The position numbers and the translations under genes are program-made. DNA of 64,000 nucleotides, taken from Phylloscopus collybita. Lineage: Eukaryota > Chordata > Aves > Passeriformes > Phylloscopidae. Below the pieces are notes generated by a model, which saw only the letters and a program-made list of their open reading frames with translations, was not told the DNA's origin and searched no databases. Positions within the stretch are counted from its first letter, which is position 1, and each line of letters begins with the position of its first letter. Location of the stretch: positions 3,193,501 through 3,257,500 of the forward strand of contig JAJNNQ010000008.1 of NCBI GenBank assembly GCA_027886175.1. The letters run 5' to 3'. This document shows positions 23,530 to 35,200 of the stretch, in pieces.

Positions 23530-24420
23530 GGGTGCACCGCCCTCCACTCCCCCACGATCCCACAATGCTCCGGGGCGCCGCCGCGGGGCCAGCGGCGCGC
23601 GGGCCCCTTCCCTCATTCAAATGAGCCACCGCGGGGTGCGGCGCGCGGCTTGTCGGGAGTTGTAGTTCTACTCGCCCCTCTCAGTGCGCGTCCGCTGTCC
23701 GCTGTGACTCGCTGTCCCGGCGTGCTGTGGGGCCGGGCGGAGCGGGGCGGGGCGGGAGCGCGGGCGAGGGAGGCTCAGGGGGCTCGCGCCGCGCACGGGG
23801 CCGCTGCCGCCGCCATAGTGGGAGCCGCGGGTGAGTGCGGGGGGCGCGACCGGGAGTGGCAGCGGGACTGGGACCGGCACCGCCCGCGGGCCGGCACACG
23901 GTACCGCCACACCCCGCGCTCGCCCCCCGCGGCCCTGTGGCCCAGCCCCATCCCCGCCGCGGGGCGCTGCCGGCTGCCGCGGGCCAGGCTGGGCGGGAGC
24001 CGCCGACCAGAGCCGCCCTGACCTTCCCCGTCTTTGAGGTCCCGGAGGGGCGGCGGCGGAGGGAGCCGAGCCATCGCCGGCTGTGCCCGGGACTGGCGGG
24101 CCCCGCGTGTGGGTGGGCGGGCGGGTGGGCTGAGGGGGGTGGGCGGCCCCGACCCAGCTCCCCCGGGGGGAGCGAGGGGCCTCGGGGGGCAGATGGCTCC
24201 GGCGGGGCCCGGGGATGACGGGGAGGTGCGGGCTGTGCCTCGCCTCGCCCCGCCGGCAGCCCCCGGCACTCCCCGGCCGGGCTGTCCCCGCCAGCCACCC
24301 CGGCGGGCCCCGGCGCTGCCGCCGCGACCCTCAGAGGCACCGAGGCTTCTCCTCGGCCTGGTGCCCGTCGGTGCTTCTGTCTTGCTTTGCCATGGCTCGG
24401 TGCGGCAGGGAGGAGAGTAA
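23530..24420 (+). promoter_or_regulatory. NUTF2: CpG-island promoter of NUTF2
   Basis: About 0.9 kb of very GC-rich, CpG-dense sequence with several GGGGCGG/GGGCGG Sp1-type boxes (for example around 23735-23755). No TATA box, as expected for a housekeeping promoter. Long open frames on both strands here are a product of base composition. Confidence 0.85.
23760..23830 (+). other. NUTF2: NUTF2 non-coding exon 1 (5' boundary uncertain)
   Basis: A consensus donor CCGCGG|GTGAGT at 23830/23831 lies in the CpG island upstream of NUTF2, after GCCGCTGCCGCCGCCATAGT. The first coding exon has its own acceptor and no promoter features, so an upstream untranslated exon is required and this is the best candidate. 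The transcription start is a guess. Confidence 0.55.
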
Positions 24421-24950
24421 AGAGGGTGAGCCGGGAGCTGCGAGGAGATGGTTTGTGCAGGGCAGAAGGTGTTTTAATGTTTTTGCTGTTTTCTGTCTTG
24501 CCAGAAGGTTGTGAGAGGACTGAAGTTACCTGACATGGTTGAATCACTTTGTCACGTTGAACGTGAAAGGTTCATGCTTCCTTGGAGTGAAACTAGCCAA
24601 GTGCATGTGCTCAGTGATCTGCTGCAGCCATGTAGTTTTTTATTTTGTGTTGCCATTTTCGAGTATGATCTGCAAGAGAGAATTTTTTCTTCCCTTCTCT
24701 GGCTGTTGTCACTTTTCAGCTTTGAAAACAATCAAAACCTGCAAAGGTGTACAATAGGAAGGAATGTGTGTTACATAGAGTTAACGTGAGATAGCTTTCT
24801 GAAGACATATAAATCCCCAAAAGTCTATTCTTGCAATTGAAACTGAACTTCATGTCTGAGGCAGGCTGAAATAATAATTCAGCTCATATGAAGTCCATAA
24901 TTTTCAGTGTAAATATATCTTAGAGCTGGATATACTGTATTGCAGTTGAA

Positions 24951-24952
<2 letters not shown>

Positions 24953-24988
<36 letters not shown>
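24953..24988 (+). repeat. A36 homopolymer
   Basis: Longest A run in the window. The AT-rich bases before it match no repeat I recognise. Confidence 0.9.
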
Positions 24989-24989
<1 letters not shown>

Positions 24990-26659
24990 CCCAGGTAAAT
25001 GCTTGACTAGGAATTGGCTGCAGAATCGTTACTTGAAAGTGAATTTTGATTCCTTAATCAGCTGCCATCTCAAGTTAATACCCTTTTGCCTTGGGAAGTT
25101 GAGTTCAAGCAGTGATTTCTGTATTTGTATTGTAGTGACTTCAAGTTTTGTTTTAGCAGCAACAAAAAAAAGGCATTTCACAGACTTTCACCGAGAAGTA
25201 GCAAAATTACTGTATATAGTGAAATGCCTGATATTATTTAAAGTGAGGTGATATTTTGGTTCACTTTTGGACTATTTAACTATTTTTCCACTGGGCCCCT
25301 AATTATTATTTGTTTAAAAAGTTGCAAGTTATTTGTTAGATGATCTGAAATATATTTGCTTGACATCTGTGTTTGTTCAGGTATTTAGAAAAAATACAAG
25401 TGGTAACAACTCTTTGCAGTTCTCTCTGCTGGGATTTCTTTTGTCCCCGTTAATAAGAGGATAATTTAGTTAGTGAAAGTGTAGAGTATGGTAAGTTTAG
25501 GATTGCAATATATGCTGATAGCTGGTAAGGTTGCAAGTATAATTCTTTTAGTTTGTTTTGAAACTCAGTAGATATTGTGGCAAGTTTGGCCATTAAATGT
25601 TTTGTTACTGTGTCTATAAGGTAAAGAAAAGCAAGGTGTAGCAGTTCTCCCTTCCAGTTCCCCAGTGCCTCTTCCCCTGTTTTTTTGAAACTGAGCTGAC
25701 CTGCATTCAGTTTGGGGAAAGGAAATGTGACTTCAGCCCTGCAAACTTGAATTCAGTTTTTGGCTTGCATGAAGAATACTCTGGAAAAAATGGCAGTTGT
25801 GTAGAATTGTGGCTTTTGCTTAACAACAAAACCGTCCTCCTCTGCAGTTGTGTGTAATATATGTCTGTATATTTGAAAATCAAATGCCAAAATCAGCCAA
25901 TCCTGACTGACTCTGTGTGGCTCTCTTGAGTTGTCAGGTTAGAGTTGGGATGAGCATGAAGCTTCAGTGAAAACTTTTCTAGAGTCTTCCTCAGGTGCTT
26001 TGTGTGCTAGTGGCCTTACACTTGCTGCTGTTTCTAACAAAGAAAGATGTACTTCAGATTGGCATAATTCCCTCATTAATTTGTTTTAACAAAGTTGGAG
26101 TAGAGGAATAAAAAGACTAAGAAGGGGAAAGTAAATGTATGTCCCAGAAGGAAATAGTCTGGACCATGTCATCTTCCCCTTTCTCCCTTTCCATCCTTTC
26201 ACTGTTCACATATCTAGACTTAATTATTTTTAGCTCTAAAAGCATATTTTGGATAATGTAATTTCTTGCACAGAGCAGTCCATGGCAATTTCATGGTGGA
26301 GGTCTCTGAAGTCAATGGTTTCTGATTGGCCTTGAGTTGTAGTTCACAGAGGGTTCTCCTCTGTGGAGATAATTGTGAAAATACATCAGAGAAATCACTT
26401 CTTTCCTTCAGTCTCTGAATGCATAAATTTGTTCCTCTGCAACTGGAAATTTTATAGGCTTTCAAATGGAGAAAGATTGACTGCTGCACTGGCATTTACC
26501 AGGCAGAGATGCAGTGTGTTGAGGGTAAATGGCTGGTGAGGCATGATGCCCCTCAGTAAGTTGCAGTATTTCTGCATCCCTGTGTCACTGCATTCTGCCT
26601 GGCCTGGGCTTGTTTATTCTAGGAAAGGCTTGAGCAGGGCTTAATCACAGCCTCTGGTC

Positions 26660-26873
26660 TCTGTCAGGCCATTATCAGGAGAATGGAGCCAGGCTTTTCT
26701 CAGGGTGCCTCATGGCAGGGCAGGACACAAGGGGCATAAGTGGAACAGATGGGATTCGGGCAGGACACGGGACAGCTGCCCTCTGTGTGAGGGCAGTCAG
26801 GCGGTGGAACAGGTTTGTCCTCCTTTGAGCTGGAGGAGGCCCCTTGCAAACCTGCATTATTCTGTGATAATTT
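26660..26873 (+). mobile_element. decayed CR1 LINE fragment
   Basis: Sense CR1 3' region with many substitutions: GAATGGAGCCAGGCTTTTCT, ACAAGGGGCATAAGTGGAAC, GGTGGAACAGG, ending TTATTCTGTGATA. Clearly older than the copy near 16 kb. Confidence 0.75.
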
Positions 26874-29800
26874 GCATAGTTTCTCTGTTGGGAGTGTATC
26901 CTTTGCTAAAGGAGGATGATCTGTTATCAAGTGGTTGTTGGTGGAGTTGAATAGATGACCTGTTTGAAAGTAGGTGAACTGGTCCTGTGATGCTGGTTTC
27001 ATTGTGTTCCTGGAAAGTGCACACTGGAGACACTCCTGTCTTTTGCAAGTTTTAGTGGCAAAAGAAAAGCAATTGAAGGAAAAATAGTCTAAAACTGCTT
27101 GCTGCTTTACTTTACTCACCAGTCTAAAGACTCTTTAATCTGAGTGATCTAAAATACCTGCATGGTAGAAATTGCAAGAGTATCAGGAACTGAAAAAGCT
27201 GAGTGAGCTTTCATTGTCCTCATTTTCTCCTGTTAATCAGTAGTGAAGGGTGCAGCAACTGATGGTCCCAGCCGTGTTTGCTGTGGATTCACCTGTGTCA
27301 CTGGACCAGCAGCACAGATTTAAGGGTGGTGCTGGTGCTACTTTGTTGCACTGATTCTCAAATCTTCCAGAAAACAAGCTTGAATTCAATCTTAAGAGAG
27401 TTTAACTTCGGTGGTGTGTTGGGCTGGCTTTACTATCCTGGGAGTGTGGTTTATTTATGCTGAGATTACTTGTGGAATAAATATAGTCATAACTGGATAA
27501 CAGAAGGCAGTTTTCTCCACTAGCATGAGAATGTATTGGTTTGAGGTTTTTCCTCTTTAAATTCACTGGGTTTTTTTCTTAGTGTTTTGCAGACCAGAAG
27601 GACATAACAGACCTTCTTCACCTGTGGTGGTTGTTCATTGATCCTTTGAATACAGCTTGCTTTTTAAATGTAGCAATTCCTGGCAGGCCACTTCTGTTTT
27701 TCTTTAGCAATTTATACTTTACTATTACTCATGCTAGTTTTTGTTGACTTTTTTCAGAAAGTGTAGTATTCTTTTAGAATCACAGGCCTACCTTGCTCCA
27801 GTTCAAAATTACTTAATTTTTTTAATTGATAACAGCAAGCTTACATATGCCCAGGTCTGATAATGTGGTAAAGGATAACTGCTGGCTGGCTGAAGCAACT
27901 TTTTGTTCTTTCTCCATACTGCAGAGCTGTGACAAGTAGCCCACCTGCTCTAAATGTCAGTGGTGCTTATGTGCTTCAGAGAAGGCAATCTCTTCATTAG
28001 TCTTGTTTTTCCAAGTAAAAAAAGTGACTTTTCCTCAAGCTACCCCTCTGAGTAGCTCTGGTGGTGCTGCATGAACAGAAAGATGGACTCTGTGCTGCAG
28101 CTAACTGACAGAGAATCATGTGTTTTGTAGCTTGTGAAGGAAGCAGTGGGAGGAGGTTTCATCGAGACTGGTGGCAGAAATGAGTCTCTTAAGGTATGAG
28201 TTCCCCTTAGGAGCTATGGGTGGTGTTGGTGTGCTCGTGCTAATCTCACACTCAGAGCTAAGGCAGGAGGGATGGAAGAGGGGTGAGTGTAGACAGAGAC
28301 ACCAAAGCTGAGACAAGCAATGGAAAAGATTCTGTATTTTTGGATTTTGTGGATAACAAAGTCTGCCTGAGGCTGTGTAACCCTAGTTTTACTCAAGGTC
28401 ACCCATGGCCCATGTGGAGGCTCTGTTCTGTTCTAGGTCTTCTCTGTCTTTTGGGTGCAGCTTTCCCTTTGGTGCTGCTGTTTGCTGGGTCCTACAGCTT
28501 GTTCTGCTTTTGGTGCAGTCTGCCATGTGCCAAAGCAGATGGATGCACAGCAATCACTGGGGATGCCCTGGGTACCTTGTAGGATGAGATGTATAGGGAT
28601 TGTGCAGAGGGATGGAATTTACTCTTGATATGTCAGTATGCAGCCTGGCAAAGATATTGGAGGATTTTATTTTGATGTCACTGCAAAAGGCCCCTGTGGA
28701 GAAGTACTTCAGTTCAGCAGTGTCAGCATATACCTGTTGAAGACAGAGTTGCTGGGAGCTGCAGCTTTTGTGCACTGTGTTGGGTTTCTGCTTCAGCACT
28801 GACTGGTGGGTGGTATTTGGAGTAGGGATAAAGTCTCTAGTAGGAGCAGATTTTAAGAAATATAGTGAATAATGTGAATTAAGCATTACACTATGTGCTG
28901 GTAGCTCAGCTTTACTGCTGTGCTTTTGTGAAGATGCTGTGAATCAAATGGACTGTGATGTTCTTAAGTGAATGTGAAGAGGTAGGTTTGGTTTGAAGTG
29001 ACAAAGGCAAGGAAATTAATTAGTTTAAGGAAATTATCTCCTTTTCCATGGGGAATTAAGGTGGACTATCCAGTAATGCACTTACACAATAGTAACTTGC
29101 AGCAGGTGCCTTTAAAAGGACAGGTGTGCCATATCTTAGGAGCTTTCCAGTTTATTGAAACTTCTTTTGTCTGGCATTATATTAAGTGAATATTCTTGTT
29201 TCTGTAACCATGAACAGATTTGAAGCACTGATTTGGGGATGGCTCTGAAGCACCTCTTTGTTGCTCTAGTGTTTGACAACAACAAAACCTGTGCTTTCCT
29301 TATAGGTTTGCAATAGATCTTAAAACCTGTTTTATTTATCTCATTAAAATACTGTACTGATAAATGTATCCATACAGTCTTACATGAGTTGTGTCTCACT
29401 GAAAAGGACTGGGCTTGATGACACAGATCATTCCCATCTTGTTCTTTCTTTAGGTACATCTCTAAGCTTCTTACATCTGTAATGACAGGCAGAAAACACA
29501 AGACAGCATGGAGGAAAAGGTGACAAATCAGAGAAGGAAAATAAACCTTTCCAGGAAGAATGAGTGTTCAGCAAAACCATATATGAATGGCACAGGAAAG
29601 AGAGTAAGGTTGTAGCAAACAAAAAAAAATTAGTTAAGGATCATTAATTTCAATCACTACGTTTTTGTTTTTTTTAAGCTTGTTCTCATTTCTGACAAAA
29701 TCAACATTATAACTGGTAAAATTTATGCTGTTTTTTATTTTATTTATTTAATAGTATTTTACTGATCAATATACAAATACTTTTTTTAGGAGGAGATGGC

Positions 29801-32146
29801 AAGCTAATGTACTAATTTTTACATCTAGAAACTGTAATTCTACTTTCCATATTTAAAATAAGAATTCCTTCATTCCTTGCAGTCTCTAAGGCTTTCTCAC
29901 AGTTTCAGGATTGAACAGAAGGCATCTGGTGCTTGGGTGAGGCTGTTGTGCCTTGAGGGACTAAATGAGGTGCAGTGCTGGCATACAGCTTGATCTTGGG
30001 TTTTTATGATGGTTCAGGGAGCTGTTAAGGGTGAATGCACAACTTGTGTATGGGGAAGTTTAATATGGCAATAGCTAACTTGCTTTAGCTTCAGAAGAAT
30101 AAGCTGGTGGTTATTTTGTTGTCCTTCAGTTCAGTGTTAGATGTGTGACTGCTGAGCATCAATACTGTCAACTAGATTTGCCCTTAAATATTTAGGAATA
30201 TCTGATGGTGATGTAACTTCATGTGTTGGAAGTTGAAGCTGTGATGATCCATAAAAAGTGAATCAATGTGATTTTCACCTGTGCTGATTGTTGGCTTCAC
30301 TGCAGCCATCCCAAGCTATACACTTCTGGGTACCCACAGGTCTGGAATGGAAACTGCAGGCATCTAACTCAAATCCTGCTGCTTCTGGTCTCAAATATGA
30401 CTTCAGTCCTACCTCTCAGCAGGGTGGGCATTGCTCAGTAGAGTTTCCAGGGGGTTGGTGCCATGGTTTTAGGGTGGTTTTTCTTCAAGATAAAATCCCC
30501 TAATACAGGCTGAAGTTATTTGATTTCTGGATCAACTCCAGGTTAGGCTGGTATGCAGCAATTACAGATGTGCAATCAATACAACCTTTTCACTTAAAAA
30601 GGACTAGGTTTAAGATGTTTGGGAGGTGAGTGTGGAGTTGGTTTTATTTTTTTTTTAATCTGTTGCATTGGAGTGTTTTTTTAATGTGCCATGGTTTTCC
30701 CAGAGGTGTGACCACACTGGGTAAACTCCTCCAGACTGAGGTATGCAATGCAGGTATCAATGGAACACTCATGATGGTGACTAACACCAGATTGTAGATC
30801 TCTTTGGAGCAGTTGAAACAATAGTGGTGTGGCAACAAGACTTTGCATTTTTAAATTTGTTAATGTGCAGGCTTGGTGAGTTTGACTATAGTGCCTTGGT
30901 GTCTGATTGTGAAATAAGGATGTTTAAAGCTGTGTTAGCAGTTGTTCTTGGTAGTCAAATTTACCACCCTGAAAACACAGATGCTACCTGCTGTTAGGCC
31001 ATTGATCTGATAAAAGAGATTTGCTCTTCTGTAAGTCTGGCCAAATTTGTATGACCTTAAAACTTCCAACCTAGAGTCTGAACCCATTTCAGTTCCTATT
31101 TGTGTGAGTAAAGCTCAGACAGGCAAAGGCCTAAAGTGTGAAAGGAGCTTTCTTGTCCAGCTGAGCACAGAAAGCTGGGCCTCTGTGGAGCTCTTGGGAA
31201 TGTATAGTTTGCTTGAAGTGAACTCAGGTCTTAAAATATAACATAGTGGGGTTTGAGTGCAGCATTTCTGTGTTTTGAATTTTAGCACAGCTCTTCAGAC
31301 TTTCAGAGTGAGATCAGCATAAATAAAATGAATTTGCTTTCTTGAAAAATGTAGCATTAGGATAAAGCCATCCATTATGGGTCTATCTAGACTGCTCTGT
31401 GCTTAATCCCTCTGGAATAGAGGGACTTGTGTTCAGAAGTATGGGATGCCTTCAGCACCTTCACTAGGAGCTGCAGATTCTCATCACTATGAAAAATCAT
31501 GGTTTGTATCTTGAAGTTATTATTGGCTCAAAGATAAACATCGAATCTACTTCAGTCTCATTGACAGGATAGAAGAGGATGGGCAGTAAGCTTGTATTAA
31601 ACAACCAGCTAGTGAATTAATTCTTGTTATGTGCCATTGACAGGACACTGTGGCCTTAGAATGGCCTGTGGATGGTGAAATACCTGAAGAGCTAAATACA
31701 TGAATCAGTTGGTGTAAGCCACTTGCAGACAATCCATGTTAACAGGTCAGTTGTTTACAATAAATGAGATCAAGCTGAAAGAGCAAGCCCTTGCCAGCTT
31801 GTTCAGATGGTGTAACTTCCAAAATATGTGAAGACAAGGTGGTAACACCTGGTTTTGTTCTCGTTCTCCACTTTTGTACATGAGATGTGACCTCACACTG
31901 AAATAGCACTACAAACTGAATCTATAATTAGAAATCAAGCCATTCAGTATCCAAGACTTTTATTTACAAGTCTAGGATATGGAGGTGAGTTTGTCCTACT
32001 TATCCCAAAGAAAAATTCAGGCCAGTTGAGAGGATCTGTGTTTCTCGATGCTAATACTCAAGCCAAGTGTTACTCTTATTCCTGTGATCTTTCTGATGAT
32101 TTTGTTTGTTTGTTTTATAGTCACTGGCCCTGGTTGAGGATTCAGA

Positions 32147-32245
32147 ATGGGAGACAAGCCTATCTGGGAGCAGATTGGATCCAGCTTTGTACAACATTAC
32201 TACCAGCTTTTTGATGCAGACAGGACTCAGTTAGGAGCAATATAC
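32147..32245 (+). CDS. NUTF2: NUTF2 first coding exon
   Basis: Residues 1-33. The exon starts at 32121 after TTTTATAG, with 26 bases of 5' UTR, and ends ATATAC|GTGAGT. Encodes helix 1 and Trp7. Confidence 0.97.
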
Positions 32246-35200
32246 GTGAGTATCCACAGAAAGGGAGTTGTGGTTCCATCCCATTATCCGTCTGGGATTC
32301 CCTGTTTTGATGTGTGAGCATACACAGGATGAGATAGTGGGCTTTATCCTGATTCCAGAATGCCAGTCAGTGCAATGGCACTCACTTTTATTTATTGCTT
32401 TTCTTGTATGTTTCACTTCTGTTTTGAGCTTTGTTTGCTTTATAGGCAGTCAGACTCACAAAAGCCCTGTTTAGCTGTAAGCAGTGATTTGTTGGAGGGG
32501 TTTGATAATAATCCTGTGATGAAGTGCTCTGTAAAAGCAAGCATTCTAGTCTTAGTTTGCCATTAATTTACAGGCATGGATTTGCTGGGATTCCTCTTGA
32601 AGTGGGATGTAATTTAAGTCCTACCTTGTGTTTAGCAGTTCTTGCAGGAGTTTCTTGGACCTCATGCTATATTAATCATCTGAACATTAAAATCGATTTA
32701 CATTTTTAAATCCAGTTTAAACATGTAGAAGAACATGTTAAATGAATGTAAATTTAGTTTAAATTTCCTCAAACATTGGATTTTTATTTTTGCTTCTTAT
32801 TTGGGATGAAGTAGACTTGGAAACCAGAATTAAAAACTGCAACTAACAAACTGAAGGATCAGCTTTTAGTTTTGGGGGAAGATTGCTCCAGAGCTTGCAA
32901 AGTGCTCTGTGTGTGGGGTTGATTGCTGATGGTGAAGAATGCTGCTGGGTGGCTGAGGAGTTGCAGCAAGACCTTCAAGGCTGACAAGTCTTCTAGTAGT
33001 ATATCCTGTTTTTCTGGCCAGTTTTTCATCCACTGGATGAGCTGTGTGGAGTTTCAGCAAGGTCTTGAGGATTGAAATGGTTCAACACCCTCTGACACCC
33101 CTTCTTATACCTCAGCAGTGTCCAGCAGCATTGATACCATTTGCTGTTGGGATTGTTGTGTACTTGCTACCTGCCAGATTGTTGGTTTACTTTGCCCAAG
33201 AAGCTGTGTACAGAGCCTGGAGTGGAAGGGAACCAAGCAGTTTGTGTTCTAACCACAGCTCTAAATATGGAGGCTCTTAGTAGTTTGTATTTTATTACCA
33301 AAATACATTCAGTCCTCAAAATGGTGCTAAGTACAAACTAATTTAAATTCCTGGAGATAGGGCCTTCCACACAGTGAACTCCTGGCTTTTTTTCACTCTT
33401 AGAGTCTTTCTGCCTTCCATCATTCAATGAACAGTCCTGTGCACATGTAATTGGGAGAACTATTATGCAGGTGACTTATGTGTGTTGTTTTGTGGAGTTC
33501 CTGAACTGTGCAGCATGGGACCACCCTGTTTTGGCTGAAATGCACCAAGGTCACAATTTGTCTAAATTTCAGGAGATTCTTTAGAAATGGGCTTTTAATT
33601 TTTAGCTTTTCCCCCTCAGAGACCCTGGGGGAGCAAACAAATTTTATAGCATGCAGGAATGCAGCAGGGAGCTCTTAGATTTGGTATGTATTCCCATATC
33701 ACTACTTCCACCACAAGAGTCAGTTTATCTTTAGTGGTGTAATTCAAGTCAATGAGACTTTTGTCACCTATTCCAGGTAGGGATCTGGCCAATCACTTTT
33801 GAATTTCTTGAGTTAGGTGAGTTGGAGCACTACCCTGGTGGTGTAATCTGTATTGTCAGTTTTCTTTGTGTATTTTTCTCTTTCCACATGCTTGACTTTG
33901 TGTCCGTAGAATTTTTATTTTCCTTTTATCCCTTAGATTTTCTTCTGAAAGCTGACTTTTATCCAAAGGCAGGAGATCTTTTTGCTGGTACTTATGATAA
34001 TGAAGTAGTCTACTTAATTTGTAGTTGATTGTTCCAAACATCTCAATTGATTTTGCTGGTTTCTTTCTATGTCCCTTTGAGGTAGTTTTCAAATAGCTGG
34101 ATTCTGAGGATTTATGCTGAATAAACAAAGTCTATTATTAGGATTGTTTAAGGGTTACCTAAGTTGATGACATTTTTCTTTTCCCCCCAGATTGATGCAT
34201 CATGCCTTACGTGGGAAGGACAGCAGTTCCAGGGCAAAGCAGCCATTGTTGAAAAACTCACTGTAAGTCTGTAATCCTTCCTGAATGTTTTGGGGAACAT
34301 GAAGACTAGAAGATAACTGCTTCTGAAAATTTTGAGTTATACTTAAGCAGTTCAAAAAATCTTGAACTTCAGCTTAGGTCTTCAAGAAATGTTATGAATT
34401 ACTGCTGTGTAGTGGGTTATTCCACTGATGGCTCTAATGGTGGAATGTTAATTGACTCCATAGTTTGCAAGGTGATTTTGTGACTGGAATTGTATTTGAC
34501 ATTATTGATTTATTTTTTTAAAAATGTCTAATGCATAAGCTGCCTCTGATGTAGAGGAGTGAAATGTGCCTTTGCTCTTTTAAGGCATGCCAAGGAAGAA
34601 GCAATAGCAAACCTGTTACTTGGATCTGTCTGTGATAAAGGCTAGACACATTACAGCAAGGAACAACTTGTTTTCTGATACGTAAACTGCAAATAAGTTC
34701 TATAGTGGAGAAGCTGACTTATCCTCAATGCAGATTTGTCAGCAGTTCAGATATGAGCAGGTATGGTTCAGGACTTCTAAACATGTGTTTCCTCTTCAGC
34801 AAGTGAGAGGACACAGGAATTCCATGTTCATTTAGTTAAACTAAAAGAATTTTTATCTTCTTGGGTAAATCCATGCTTCTGCTACAAAACTGGGGGTACT
34901 TGCAAGCTGTCAGGAGACGAGAAAGTTTGTTTCTCATGCAAGATATGCAGAGGACATGCTTTTTAGGTCACCAGACAGTCTGCTCTGGGTATGGTATTTC
35001 ATACCACAGACATTTTTACTACACATTGAAAAGAAAAATAATTGTAACTTGACACTTGGCTTATTGCACAGCTACTGCTCCTGTGTTTTGGAATTGCTTC
35101 TTTTGCCTAAGGCATCTTTAACTGTGAAGACTGAGGTTTGCCCTCAGATCTGTGCTTTAGGTATCTTTGTTGCCCTTGAGAAGGCTGCACATCTCAGAAA

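Larger units (their letters stand above)
23831..32120 (+). other. NUTF2: NUTF2 intron 1
   Basis: About 8.3 kb, AT-rich after 24.4 kb. Contains a 36-base A run (24953-24988) and a decayed CR1 copy (about 26660-26873). No other exon or RNA gene recognised. Confidence 0.6.

Noticed and set aside
23219..23665. 148-codon open frame with repeated Asn-Pro-Ile-Pro-Glu units
   Set aside because: It is the HYDIN-like block read into a 21-bp minisatellite and then CpG-island sequence; the repeat peptide is a by-product of the tandem array.
23681..24547. 288-codon open frame on the minus strand, and others, across the NUTF2 CpG island
   Set aside because: Pro/Ala/Arg/Gly-rich translation typical of CpG islands, no domain, overlapping long frames on both strands; explained by base composition.
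24953..24988. A36 run as the tail of a processed retrocopy
   Set aside because: No cDNA-like or SINE sequence precedes it and no convincing target-site duplication flanks it.
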